From Acanthosepion esculentum (Eukaryota > Mollusca > Cephalopoda > Sepiida > Sepiidae), in NCBI GenBank assembly GCA_964036315.1, contig OZ038478.1:140236156-140300155 (forward strand): a DNA stretch of 64,000 bases, read 5' to 3'. The position numbers were made by a program, and so were the translations under genes. Positions 1 to 9,835 of the stretch are shown here, in pieces (position 1 is the first letter of the stretch; every line of letters begins with the position of its first letter). A model generated the notes under the pieces. It made no database searches. It saw nothing but the letters and a program-made list of their open reading frames with translations, and had not been told where the DNA came from.

Positions 1-369
1 AAAGATAGCTTACGGCATTGAGAAGAGATAGCCGGAGACACAAGTACGAATGATCCAGCGATTCGAGAGAGGACTCTCTAGCCAGAGGGAGATGGTCCTT
101 GACGTAGACACTCAGGCCATGCATGTGGGTTAGAGAGTCTTTTCTGAGGAGAGGAAGGTATCCAGGGATCGAGAGATCAGAGGAAGGGATAGAGGATTCA
201 AGATTGGTCTCACACAGGGCCAGTATATCCGGGCAATTAGCAATGAGGAAGGACTCAACGCTGCAGAAGTTGGTTCTAATGCCACGGATGTTGGAGAAGG
301 AGATATTTAAATGTCTGGGTGATATTTGGAAACTGGTTTAGTTTTATATTTCTGATTTTTGTACTTCAT
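1..369 (-). pseudogene. LINE (CR1/L2-like) endonuclease fragment, cut by the window edge
   Basis: Read on the minus strand this gives an apurinic/apyrimidinic-type endonuclease start typical of CR1/L2-like LINEs: motif SNIRGIRTNFCSVESFL, then PDILALCETNLE (catalytic-type glutamate in CETN), then SIPGYLPLLRKDS and HGLSVYVKDHLPLAR. These are the N-terminal blocks of the EN domain, which nicks target DNA before reverse transcription. A short upstream frame starting MKYKNQKYK at 369 is shifted by one base and ends in a stop near 310, so the copy carries an indel. The rest of the element would lie to the left of position 1. The clade assignment is by eye; the EN call itself is firm. Confidence 0.75.
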
Positions 370-479
370 GGTGGGTAATTGGTGTTGGAAAAAGAGAAGG
401 CCTGAGTTACAGGAAGCCGACGGTTATCACCCATGACGCGGGCAGAGAGGGGGATTGACACAGCCTCAATCATAATGTG

Positions 480-729
480 TCCTCAGGGTTGCCCACCGGA
501 GATGACTGCCGGGACACCTATCCATGCGCGACATGGCACTACAGACACCCCGATATTATGCAACTGTTGATCAGAGCGGCCGCTCAAGACGCTACGCAAG
601 AGTTAGGGCTCCTAACTACCAGTCGGAAACAGCAACCAGGGAACTGTCAACCGTGTACCCTCAGAATGAACAGGCAATGCCACAGACTACACGCATCACG
701 GGTGAAACTCCACGACACCAGCACAGAGG

Positions 730-764
<35 letters not shown>

Positions 765-835
765 TCTGGGAACCCCTTCCTAGACACGAAACAAGGTTTG
801 GGCCTCTAAACGCGTCCAATAGAGGGGGAGGAGTG
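480..835 (+). other. Unassigned GC-richer segment with short ORF and (GA)n
   Basis: More GC-rich than its surroundings. A 104-codon frame (524-838) is rich in R, Q and T and runs through a (GA)n tract at 731-762. It resembles the basic tail seen at the end of retroelement polyproteins, but no family motif is visible. It ends in a purine tract just before position 836. Function not recognised. Confidence 0.25.
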
Positions 836-1045
836 TAGACCGGGCGGTAGGAAGGCCTACCTGCTCCTGTTACATATAACATAATCAACGACCACAAGAC
901 AGAACAATTGTTGGGGATGTAGTCGGGATAGTCGCAGGGCTTACACTAGTTGAGAGTGCTGGGCGATAGGAATGATATACCATTGTGTATGTGTACAATA
1001 CTAAGTTTTAACTTAGTATAAGTCCCATTGACCTATATTAAAAAA
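836..1045 (+). repeat. Possible LTR start after a polypurine tract
   Basis: A purine run (AGAGGGGGAGGAG) is followed directly by TGTAGACC, the order expected at the start of a 3' LTR. About 200 bases later the sequence becomes A-rich. No second copy was found in the window, so there is no direct LTR pair to prove it. Confidence 0.2.
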
Positions 1046-1182
1046 AAAAAAATACCACTTAGTTTAGAATAGTTAGTTCTAAAATAAGAGGGGGGTAGTG
1101 CCGTTTAACAAAAAGCAAAAAACAAAAATACAAATTTAAAAAAAAAATAAATAATTAAAAATAAAAAATTTTCAAACACATT
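1046..1182. other. A-rich low-complexity spacer
   Basis: Mostly A tracts with a few G runs. No coding signal. It leads straight into the 86-bp satellite. Confidence 0.5.
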
Positions 1183-1766
1183 AACAAATTACATATACAT
1201 GCACAAGGAACACGGCATCAAATATGGGGTGGGTTAATACTTAAAAAAAACAAATTAAAAATAGATTAAGAAATTACATATACATACACAAGGAACACGG
1301 CATCAAATATGGGGTGGGTTAATACTTAAAAAAAAACAATTTAAAAATAGATTAAGAAATTACATATACATACACAAGGAACACAGAATCAAATATGGGG
1401 TGGGTTAATACTTAAAAAAAAACAATTTAAAAATAGATTAAGAAATTACATATACATACACAAGGAACACAGAATCAAATATGGGGTGGGTTAATACTTA
1501 AAAAAAAACAATTTAAAAATAGATTAAGAAATTACATATACATACACAAGGAACACAGAATCAAATATGGGGTGGGTTAATACTTAAAAAAAAACAATTT
1601 AAAAATAGATTAAGAAATTACATATACATACACAAGGAACACAGAATCAAATATGGGGTGGGTTAATACTTAAAAAAAAAACAAATTAAAAGTAGATTAA
1701 GAAATTACATATACATACACAAGGAACACGGCATCAAATATGGGGTAGCTTTATACTTAAATGGAC
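1183..1766. repeat. 86-bp tandem satellite, seven copies
   Basis: Seven head-to-tail copies of an 86-bp unit. The phrase AGAAATTACATATACATACA begins at 1269, 1355, 1441, 1527, 1613 and 1700, giving spacing 86, 86, 86, 86 and 87; a variant first copy starts near 1183. Each unit also holds AAGGAACAC, ATCAAATATGGGGTGGGTTA and an A8-A10 run. Copies are very similar, differing at GGCATC versus AGAATC and in A-run length, which indicates recent expansion or homogenisation. The last copy decays at GGGGTAGCTTTATAC. Confidence 0.95.
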
Positions 1767-2714
1767 AGAGAACATGCTCGTCTCGCGACCATTGGCAACA
1801 CATTAGGAGAACAAAACATTAATATCAATAACGTTTTTATTGAAAATAATTTTTATTGTAAATTGTTGATAATCTAAATTATATGAAACGAAGTGCTTCA
1901 TTTTGATTAGACTATAGAATCAAATTTTCTATTTTGACATTTCTTAGCGTAAGCATTCTGAGTTATATTTCATATAAGAATATATTTTCTATTCATATTA
2001 TGTTGAATAAATCTACTGCTTCGAGAATATTATGCAGAGTATACAATATATATATATTATACAATAGATATCCGCTGTCGTTTATTTCTTTTACATTTAA
2101 ATATTTGAATTTGGACACTTACCCAAACAAACACACAAAAACACACGAATATAATTATTTTAAAAGTATTAGTTCCGTTTCATCTTCAAGCGAATCGTGG
2201 AATAACTTATTTTTAAATTTACTGAGTTTTAAACGCACATATAAATTCATAATTTGCTCTTTCAAGGAATCAGATAAATCCAATCATTCAGACAGGGGCG
2301 GTAGCGTGTTCATTTTTATTAACTATTGTTGTATCAATTATGAGTTGCTTTCGAAAAAGGGTTTCTAAAAGTTTAGGGAGAGTAGGGGTGTATTTTTAAC
2401 GAATTCTGACATCCGTTAAATGTATGTTGTCTGGTATTTTCTTTAACGGCAAAAAGTTTCTCGGCATTTTTTTCCCTAATTGTATAATTAAAGATCTCTT
2501 TTTGGTGTTTTTTTTTTGTTAGAATACGTTTTATTTAACTAACATTTTTAAATATTTTACTCTTAATTACTAACAGACTATATTTCTTTTTAAAACAAGT
2601 AAATGTAATAGAATTACTTACATTATTTAAAATTATTTTTTCATATCAAATATAGGCATGCATATTACCAGCTCCAATTTTTTTATTGTATTTTTAAATA
2701 TTATTTAAAGAAAA
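1767..2714. other. AT-rich stretch, nothing recognised
   Basis: A 144-codon plus-strand frame at 1934-2368 is compositionally random (I, Y, F, S, N-rich) and I do not accept it as a gene. It lies just beyond the 3' end of the minus-strand PLE and may include that element's 3' untranslated region. Confidence 0.4.
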
Positions 2715-3702
2715 GTTTTGACAATGACGGCAAAAAGCAGCTATTTCATTTCTCTGATTCAGTAAATTTTTAGTTTTTATAAACTTAGCAATATATAGGT
2801 CCTCATGTTTGCACAAAAGACATGGGTCATTTAATGACCTACATATTCTAGCCTTTCTTGTTAATTTCCATTTTACTGTAGATTTTTTATTGGACTCTTT
2901 TAAGCTCCAGAAATACTTTGAAAGTGATGTCTGATTTCTATATTTATCTATCCTAAATGTAATTTGGTGTTGATTGAACCGCTTTTTGAACCCATACTCA
3001 TGGCTTGCGCAACCTATATAGATTTTATGTTTTCGGGATTTTCAATAGATGAGATATTGCATTGGTATACTAATGATTCTGTGCAACATTTATTTTTTAG
3101 AGGACAGTTATGACGGTTTCTCACACTTACATAATTTTTGTTTATCCTCAGCTGTTTTTATTTTTATTTTTGTATTGTCTAAATTTCTTTGGTTTTGCTC
3201 TAATTGTTTATTGAAGATATTAGCATTATGTTTCGTAATAATTTGTTCTAATTTTTCAGTACAGCTGTAACTTAATTTTAGTGCATTATTATTGAAAATA
3301 GTACATAGTTTACTTTCTCTAGGAAAGTGCTTAACTATTAATGCAAGGGATTATTGCCTTAATTTGTTCTTTACCATTTGGTTGTATGGGGGTGTATACC
3401 AAATTATTTTTCTACTTCGGTTTTTCTATGCTTTCCAGTTTCATTTTTTATATAAGTTAGTTTTGGGTTTTTGTAGCCACTATCTTTTAGAGCTTTATTA
3501 TAGAAATTAATATGTTCATGGAAAGTTTTCTCATTTGCTGAATTTGTACTTATTCTTTTTCCAATAGATAAAGGTATATGCTTAATTATAGATGGAGGAT
3601 GATTTGATTTAGGGTGTATATATAAAGGATTTTTATTGTTTTTTTATAAGGCATGTATGCATTTTTCATTACATCTAATGTTATATCAAGGAAATTACCA
3701 TT

Positions 3703-3703
<1 letters not shown>
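2715..3703 (-). pseudogene. Penelope-like element: end of RT, linker and GIY-YIG endonuclease, decayed
   Basis: The minus-strand reading starts at about 3703 with FLDITLDV, the PLE block after the RT catalytic core, then passes through a lysine-rich linker (ALKLSYSCTEKLEQIITKHN) to a GIY-YIG endonuclease: IYIGCASHEYGFKKRFNQHQ, then NQTSLSKYFWSLKES, CRSLNDPCLLCKHED and a C-terminal LLNQRNEIAAFCRH near 2722. Several stops and frame changes interrupt it. In PLEs this protein copies the element RNA and the GIY-YIG domain cuts the target. The 5' part is missing, replaced at 3704 by a (TA)n tract. The family call is confident; the exact PLE subgroup is not. Confidence 0.8.
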
Positions 3704-3755
<52 letters not shown>

Positions 3756-3775
3756 GTACATAGGTAGATATTTAT

Positions 3776-3826
<51 letters not shown>

Positions 3827-3830
3827 GGTG
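3704..3830. repeat. (TA)n microsatellite
   Basis: Long TA tract with short TACATA interruptions. It abuts the truncated PLE at 3703. Confidence 0.95.
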
Positions 3831-5690
3831 TATAATTCATTATTTCTTACATTAGTATTTTAGTGATGGGTGTAATTGTTAGCAAATAGTGACAAATATA
3901 TAAACTACTATCATTTTTCACATTTAAGTTAATTAGCATTTCATCTATTATAGATTGTTACATTTAATTGACCTTTTGTTTCCTGTTGATTCGTTCGAGC
4001 ATAGGCATAAATAGTGTTCGTTATTGGATTTCTATTAAAATACGCCTAACTTGAGTCTTCTCAGTATATAAAAATATAATTTCTCTATTCCGTCATTTTT
4101 TATCCCCAGTAAACACTCATCTATCAATTCACTCAGTGTTTTGCTTCTCATTCCATCCACAGGAGAATGATAGTTTATATGAACAAAATAAGTGATATCA
4201 GTAATGCAGTACTCGCTAGTGCAATCAATATCAATGAAAATTTCATAGTATAGTTTTTTAAGCAGTAGATCACCTCGGCTTAGACTGTGTTTGAGATTTA
4301 AATTATATGTATTTAATTAGAATCATATTTAACTACAAATGCAATTCTTAACATTTCACTTAACTCTGTGTGGAAGCAAAATATACCAATTAGTTCTTGT
4401 TCAGCATTAAAAAAACCTACTTAATTATATTAAAGACCAATTATGTGATAAGTATATTTAATTTATAGTAATAGTAGCCTAACTATTATTATTAGTAATG
4501 CATTCACACTATATTAACTTTTGTTTCTGGCCGAGATCAAGTGACAGCATGCCTCTTACCATCAGTTCACTTACGCTTCAAATTTTTACATTTAGTGGTC
4601 TTGACATTTTTCTTATTTAGAATTATAGAAATATGATCGTAAAGCCAATAATCGGCTGCCAAATAAGTTTTGTGTACCTGTTCGAAATATAACTTTGAGA
4701 GATTCGAGCAAATCCCATATTTAAATCGCTACTGTCACTACACTGAGAATGGTTTTACACTCAATCCTGATGCTACGTTCAAAAATGAAAATTTAACACA
4801 ACATTAAAAGCGGGATTGTTTCTTATTCCTAAAATCGGCGTAAAACTACAAACTTTCGCACCGAACCTAATGTCGAGGTCTCATTGTTTGACTGTAACTG
4901 CAATACCGCAGACGTTGCTTTCCTTCTTGATTTAATCTTATCATTTTAAACTCTTATCCCCAATTTCCATTCATCAAAATTCGTTTATCTTCGAATGAAA
5001 ATATCTTTTAATAGAATTACTACATAATGCACATTTAGGGTGTCGAGTAAGCATATTTTTTTATACTAGCATATTTTGAGGTTGTGCATGCGCCGAAGAA
5101 CCCGTTTAAGAAGATCTGAATAAAAGTGCCAATTCTATTACACAGCAGGTGGCCATGTGAGTATCAAATGATTTGTAGTCATAAGGGGTGACTAAAATAG
5201 ATAAATAGCTAAGGTAGAATCAATATATTTCTGATAGTCTGATCTGTTCAATATAAACATATATTAGACGAGTTTATAATAGAGAATCCAACGTGTAGAG
5301 ATATTGAGTGATAAATAATGGAATCAATTGATGGAATGCTTTTTAATAAGTATATTTATACATTTGGTAATATAATTATAATTGAATATATGATTTATAG
5401 ATAGATAAACGGATTGTCTGATAATTTGATAGTCGATGTGAGAAAATGAAAGTTATTGGAAATATACGGACATGGAACAGATGGAAATATATGAACAAGA
5501 AAGCAGTTTACATTTTCAGACAGAAAATCTGATATATCTATTTGTTCTACGCTATTATCTTTGTACCACTCGAAAGGGGACACTGTTGTTGTATTTCCTT
5601 TTGGTGATTAAATAAAGACTGGGCTGATCACGTGCCGCAAATCTCTTCAACCTATTATGACCCAGTGTTGAAGAGTATATTGATAGTTTA
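3831..5690. other. AT-rich unique sequence, no gene seen
   Basis: No frame longer than about 60 codons looks coding and no transposase, polymerase or RNA-gene motif is visible on either strand. Confidence 0.4.
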
Positions 5691-5697
5691 TACAAGC

Positions 5698-5792
5698 CTA
5701 CACACACACTCACTCACTATCCCACACATACACACGCACACACCCATATATATGTATGTATATATATTTATATATATATATATATATATGTG
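5698..5792. repeat. (CA)n/(TA)n microsatellite
   Basis: CACACA and CACGCA blocks run into TA repeats. Confidence 0.9.
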
Positions 5793-6326
5793 TATTAGTA
5801 TATTATTAACTGTCTATTTTCTAATATTATTATACATATGTATATGATAAGGTAATTTATTTTTATATAACATTATTTTTTGAATGATTTTGATGTTTAG
5901 AAAAAAAAATGAAACATAAAAATATTTCATCAAGAGAGCTGGAAAAATACATACTTATGCCTTTTCGTAACCGGAGAAAAATGTCTGTAATAATATGTCT
6001 ATTTTATTTTTAATAATAAAAAACAGTTTCCTTCCCATTATTGATATGTATCCTATTTTATAAAGATATTCTCTTTTGTTTAGAATCGTTTGTATATAGC
6101 TATAGAACTATATTCATAGACAAATTTGATATTATCAAAAACAATACAAAAAATTAAAGTGTATATATGTTCAGCTCCGGTTCATGCTTAAAAAAGATCA
6201 TGTTGTTCCCATCTACAGAAATGTAAGAAATACATTTAAACAAACTAGAAATCAACCTAATTGCGACATGCATGCACTGACAAATGTGATGGCTAGATGA
6301 TGAGGATGATGATGATGATATTAATA

Positions 6327-6357
<31 letters not shown>

Positions 6358-7395
6358 AATAATAATAATTAAGTAACCCCTACCACAATATAAAAGATAC
6401 GTCTTTAAAAATGGTTGGTAAAAAAGTCATTGATAATATTCATGTGATTTAGAAACAGGCGTTTCATCGGTGAACATAATCCAGGTAACTCCGTGTTAGA
6501 TTTTTTCCATTTTTACTGCATTAGTAATTCCCTTCCAGACAGTGTGATATGTAATCGTTAATCTGTATCTTTCGGACGACATATTCTTCCTCTTACGTGT
6601 TACTGTATTTATCCTCTCTCCACGGTCCTGAGTCACTTGCATATTGTTGATGTCGTTGTTGTCACTGTTGGTGATACTAATATAGTTGTAGTCATCTCTT
6701 TTTAAAAAATATTTCATTCTCTTTTGATTTTGCTCTTTTTCTTTTTCTAAAATAGTGATCCGAAAAGCAGCTCGAAAAGTCGTTTACATTTTGATCATAA
6801 AATGTAACAACAATGCTGTGAAACATTGTGACCTGGCCCACTCGTCCTTCAAACAGGGGTGCCTAAAATATGCTTATTGCTATCAGCAAGTAAGCAGAAA
6901 GATATCCTCATTGGTATATCCTCCTATCTGTTTACCTCTCCCATTTGAATATGCACACCTCTTGATAGAGATAAATATACATCTCTCCATCATTGTATCA
7001 TTCTCCCTATTAGTCCTTTTTTATTTTCATTTCTTATTTCATATCGGTAACGATATACATATCACCAAATTTCCTCAACTCGAATATATCTGACAAAGAG
7101 GCATTCCAAGCGGCATGTATTGGACGCCATACGAATATGAGCGACAGACTACACTCGATCAATCGATCGATAAGGTGGAAAACTACATGAGGAATATAAA
7201 CCCGGGCGGGCGGGATATTGATTTGTACGCACTTGCAAGAAGCTGGCATAGAGAGACGATGCGTAAATGGACGCAGATTAAAGCGGAAGAGAAGTAAAGA
7301 GATGACTAAATACAAACATATACAAAATAACTGCCTAGAAGAAAACTCAAAGGGAATCATTAAAATACACACGCATAAACAACATCACAAAGGTG
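5793..7395. other. AT-rich sequence with (GAT)n/(AAT)n; no gene recognised
   Basis: A GAT then AAT trinucleotide tract lies at about 6301-6371. Short frames at 6755-7093 and 7115-7297 have no recognisable domain. Nothing else supportable. Confidence 0.4.
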
Positions 7396-7399
7396 AATG

Positions 7400-7403
<4 letters not shown>

Positions 7404-7484
<81 letters not shown>
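7404..7484. repeat. (TA)n(GA)n microsatellite
   Basis: A TA tract of about 66 bases followed by AGAGAG. Confidence 0.95.
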
Positions 7485-7485
<1 letters not shown>

Positions 7486-7629
7486 CCTTCTCATATAGCA
7501 AAATATGTATATATGGAACCGAATCCACTCAACAGATATTGCTTTTGAAAAAGCAATAGACTAAATTAAATCTGTTTAAAGATTCGCTGTCTAGAAGAAT
7601 CATACACGCATTTATATATATATATTTGT

Positions 7630-7765
7630 CATTCACAGACAGACTGTTTCGCAGCTCATCAGTGTGGCTAGACGTCCGGTTGCCTCTAGCTAGGATCGAA
7701 ACCCGACTGAATTTGCGTCAGTCCGAACTTCTCCCACTAAGCCGTCAGCGTACGGTACGGGATGA
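7630..7765 (-). mobile_element. tRNA-derived SINE with hammerhead-like tail
   Basis: On the minus strand the sequence carries both internal RNA polymerase III promoter boxes of a tRNA: an A box (GGCTTAGTGGGAG) at about 7731-7743 and a B box (GGGTTTCGATCC) at about 7692-7703, spaced as in a tRNA. The tRNA-like head continues into CTAGAGGCAACCGGACG and then into a CTGATGA...GAAAC motif at 7636-7668, ending at a short TA-rich tail. tRNA-derived SINEs are known from octopus. The promoter boxes are seen directly; the SINE call is inference from box spacing and an AT-rich tail, since target duplications were not identified. Confidence 0.6.
7636..7668 (-). ncRNA. Hammerhead-like ribozyme motif in the SINE
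   Basis: Minus-strand order: CACA, CTGATGA, GCTGC, GAAA, CAG, TC. This matches the hammerhead core CUGANGA, a one-pair helix II closed by a CUG loop, GAAA, a one-pair helix III closed by CAG, and a UC cleavage step. Helix I is only about three pairs (ACA with TGT). Such minimal stems are weak alone, so activity is uncertain. Confidence 0.4.
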
Positions 7766-7926
7766 AGGTGAATTTTAGCGTGTTAATTTTTAGATTCAGA
7801 TAAACACACAGTGACTGACAGTGACTCAATTCTGTTGAAGAGTCGTGCAGTATTAGCTTAAATAGTCACTGTTTACAAATTCACACCTCAAACCAGAGGA
7901 CTCAACCGAAATTAATTTTTCAGGAG

Positions 7927-8082
<156 letters not shown>

Positions 8083-8086
<4 letters not shown>

Positions 8087-8200
8087 GCATGTTTCATTAA
8101 ATAATATAGACAAGTTTTGTCCATTTATTTTATGTAAGTTCCTTTCGTATTGTCTGATAAGCTTAATCCCATTATCGTTGAAAGACGAAAAGAAAACACC
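8083..8200 (-). pseudogene. PLE N-terminal ORF scrap / 3' terminal repeat
   Basis: The minus strand encodes [20 protein letters not shown] then LSILFNETC, resembling the short basic N-terminal part of PLE proteins. It stops against (TA)n. A related stretch ending FNET also stops at (TA)n near 45348, and the same nucleotide end recurs at 63958. In tandemly arranged PLEs the 3' end can be a partial copy of the 5' coding start, which would explain an N-terminal piece here. Confidence 0.5.
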
Positions 8201-8479
8201 ATATTGACACATGTTTGAATCCAATCTAAGGCTTCGGCTTACATAAGCTATTATCAAAGATGACAATTTTAATAAATCAAACAACACATATACGAAACCG
8301 CAATAATGGTCCGCCGTTGCTGTTTGACTAAGCTCAAAGTAACGACAAACTCTTATTTACGAGCGAAGGAAGTGAAAAACACGTCGTAGTTCGTGACATC
8401 ACACATGACCACGCGAGAGTGAAAACGAGAAGTATTAAGTATGGGAAGCCTTTGGTATAAACCAAGCAGTCATCAAACC
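8201..8479. other. Spacer, nothing recognised
   Basis: No coding or RNA motif that I can support. Confidence 0.35.
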
Positions 8480-8555
8480 ACGAGTGCTGTTATTCTTCTC
8501 GGCTATTTATATGTACGGGTCAGTGGTGCATTGTGGGTAGTCTAACACAAAACAT
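8480..8555 (+). repeat. Dispersed repeat C (GGGTCAGTGGTGCATTG), copy 1
   Basis: AGTGCTGTTATT, CTCGGCTATT, then GGGTCAGTGGTGCATTGTGG and GTAGTCTA recur in the same order at about 35368-35428. Both copies lie close to PLE 3' sequences. Confidence 0.8.
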
Positions 8556-8587
8556 CTTTCACAAATAGTAAATATGCGAACAGCACC

Positions 8588-8821
8588 ATGCGATCTGAGT
8601 ATATCTGGGAAATAAAAAACAGAACGCACATCACACTAAAAATATCTTGGAAAATAAGGAAAAGATCATCTGACTACAACAACCAATCAAAAACTTGCAA
8701 ACTTTGCTTGGAGGAAAAAATAGATATCATTAACTTCCCAGACCAAAATAAATTATTAAATAAAAGATCCGAGCTCATCTCAAAATGCAGATATGAAAAG
8801 AAATTTTACTCCGTTACTTAA
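8588..8821 (+). pseudogene. PLE GIY-YIG endonuclease C-terminus
   Basis: A 77-codon plus-strand frame ending at TAA 8819-8821. It contains EYIWEIKNRTHITLKISWKI, CKLCLEEKIDIINFPDQ and LLNKRSELISKCRYEKKFY, the conserved C-terminal third of the GIY-YIG domain as in the fragment at 2715-3703. Everything upstream (RT, linker, GIY and YIG strands) is missing, so it is a truncated copy. The ATG at 8588 is only the first Met in the surviving frame. Confidence 0.75.
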
Positions 8822-9110
8822 AAATCGAAAACTAAAACTAAAAAAATAAATAAAAATAAAATAAATAAACAAAATGGCAATAAAATAAGTAAAATAAAAT
8901 TAACCCAAACAAATTACCAAATCAGAACCTGTTAGAATAGACGAAATAGAATAAAAAATAAGAAATAAAATCAATGAACCCAAACAAATAAAGTAAATAA
9001 TAAGCAAATTAATCAAGCATTATGACCAAAATATTAGACTATAAATATCAAAACAAAAATCGGACGAAAAACATAGCTATAACTGCTATATAACGAAAAA
9101 AAAAAGGGTT
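8822..9110 (+). repeat. PLE 3' untranslated region, copy 1
   Basis: A-rich sequence after the stop. AACCTGTTAGAATAGACGAA at about 8928 and the block TAGACTATAAATATCAAAAC to ACTGCTATATAACGA (about 9033-9093) are matched in reverse orientation at 36185-35995, so it belongs to one PLE family. Confidence 0.75.
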
Positions 9111-9126
9111 GACTTCAAAGTTCACT

Positions 9127-9158
<32 letters not shown>

Positions 9159-9182
9159 TATATACATACATATATATATGTA
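9127..9182. repeat. (TA)n microsatellite
   Basis: TA tract with TACATA interruptions. Confidence 0.9.
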
Positions 9183-9354
9183 TGTATCCATATGTGTGCG
9201 TGTTTATACCTATTTATCTATCAACTTATGCCAGATTGTTCATAATCATAATCCGTATTTATATATCCTTCCATCAATTAAACTATCTCAGTTTGTTCCT
9301 ATTATCTATGTGTTTACAAGAATTACTGCCCCAAAGACCTATGCCCCTTGTGCT

Positions 9355-9355
<1 letters not shown>

Positions 9356-9420
<65 letters not shown>
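9356..9420. repeat. (TA)n microsatellite
   Basis: Uninterrupted TA tract of about 64 bases. Confidence 0.95.
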
Positions 9421-9423
<3 letters not shown>

Positions 9424-9689
9424 TTTCTAGACCTATATATAATTCCATCCGAAAAATATTAGAGTGACAATATCTGAAGATCGCTTGTGACTTGAAGCTG
9501 GCAGCTTCTCTGTGGTGTTGATTCATATGTACAAAGTTCACTTTACAAACTTTTATTTCCGATTCCCTATAAATATAGAAAATTTCAAATATTTATACAC
9601 ACCCTTACACATACACAACCAAACACATACACACACACACACACAAAAAAAAACGAACAATTTACAGCAGAAACGTCAACTGGATAAGA

Positions 9690-9835
9690 TCATACCGACT
9701 GTCATTACTGGTGATGACGTTGTTATTCTTGTCGGTTTCTTGCCAAGAGGAGAAACGGTAAACGCCGAAGCATACATCGAGACCTTTAAAATACATAGAG
9801 AAAAAATCCGCCGATTAAAATCAAATATTTATTAA
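9690..9835 (+). pseudogene. Mariner-like transposase fragment
   Basis: The frame reads GDDVVILVGFLPRGETVNAE then AYIETFKIHREKIRR before a stop at 9833-9835. This matches the segment of mariner transposases between the first and second catalytic aspartates (typically ...GxxxxEFLPRGxTINAxxYxxxL...). Both flanking catalytic blocks are missing. It is preceded by (CA)n at about 9624-9646, so the 5' side is lost. Short but distinctive; other mariner-related families would look similar. Confidence 0.5.

Noticed and set aside
836..1045. Firm call of an LTR
   Set aside because: Only one copy is seen and no target duplication was found; kept as a low-confidence feature.
1183..1766. CRISPR-like array of repeats
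   Set aside because: The 86-bp unit repeats without unique spacers and the surroundings are metazoan, so it is a satellite.
1934..2368. 144-codon plus-strand ORF
   Set aside because: Composition is what AT-rich DNA gives by chance and there is no domain, repeat or conserved motif.
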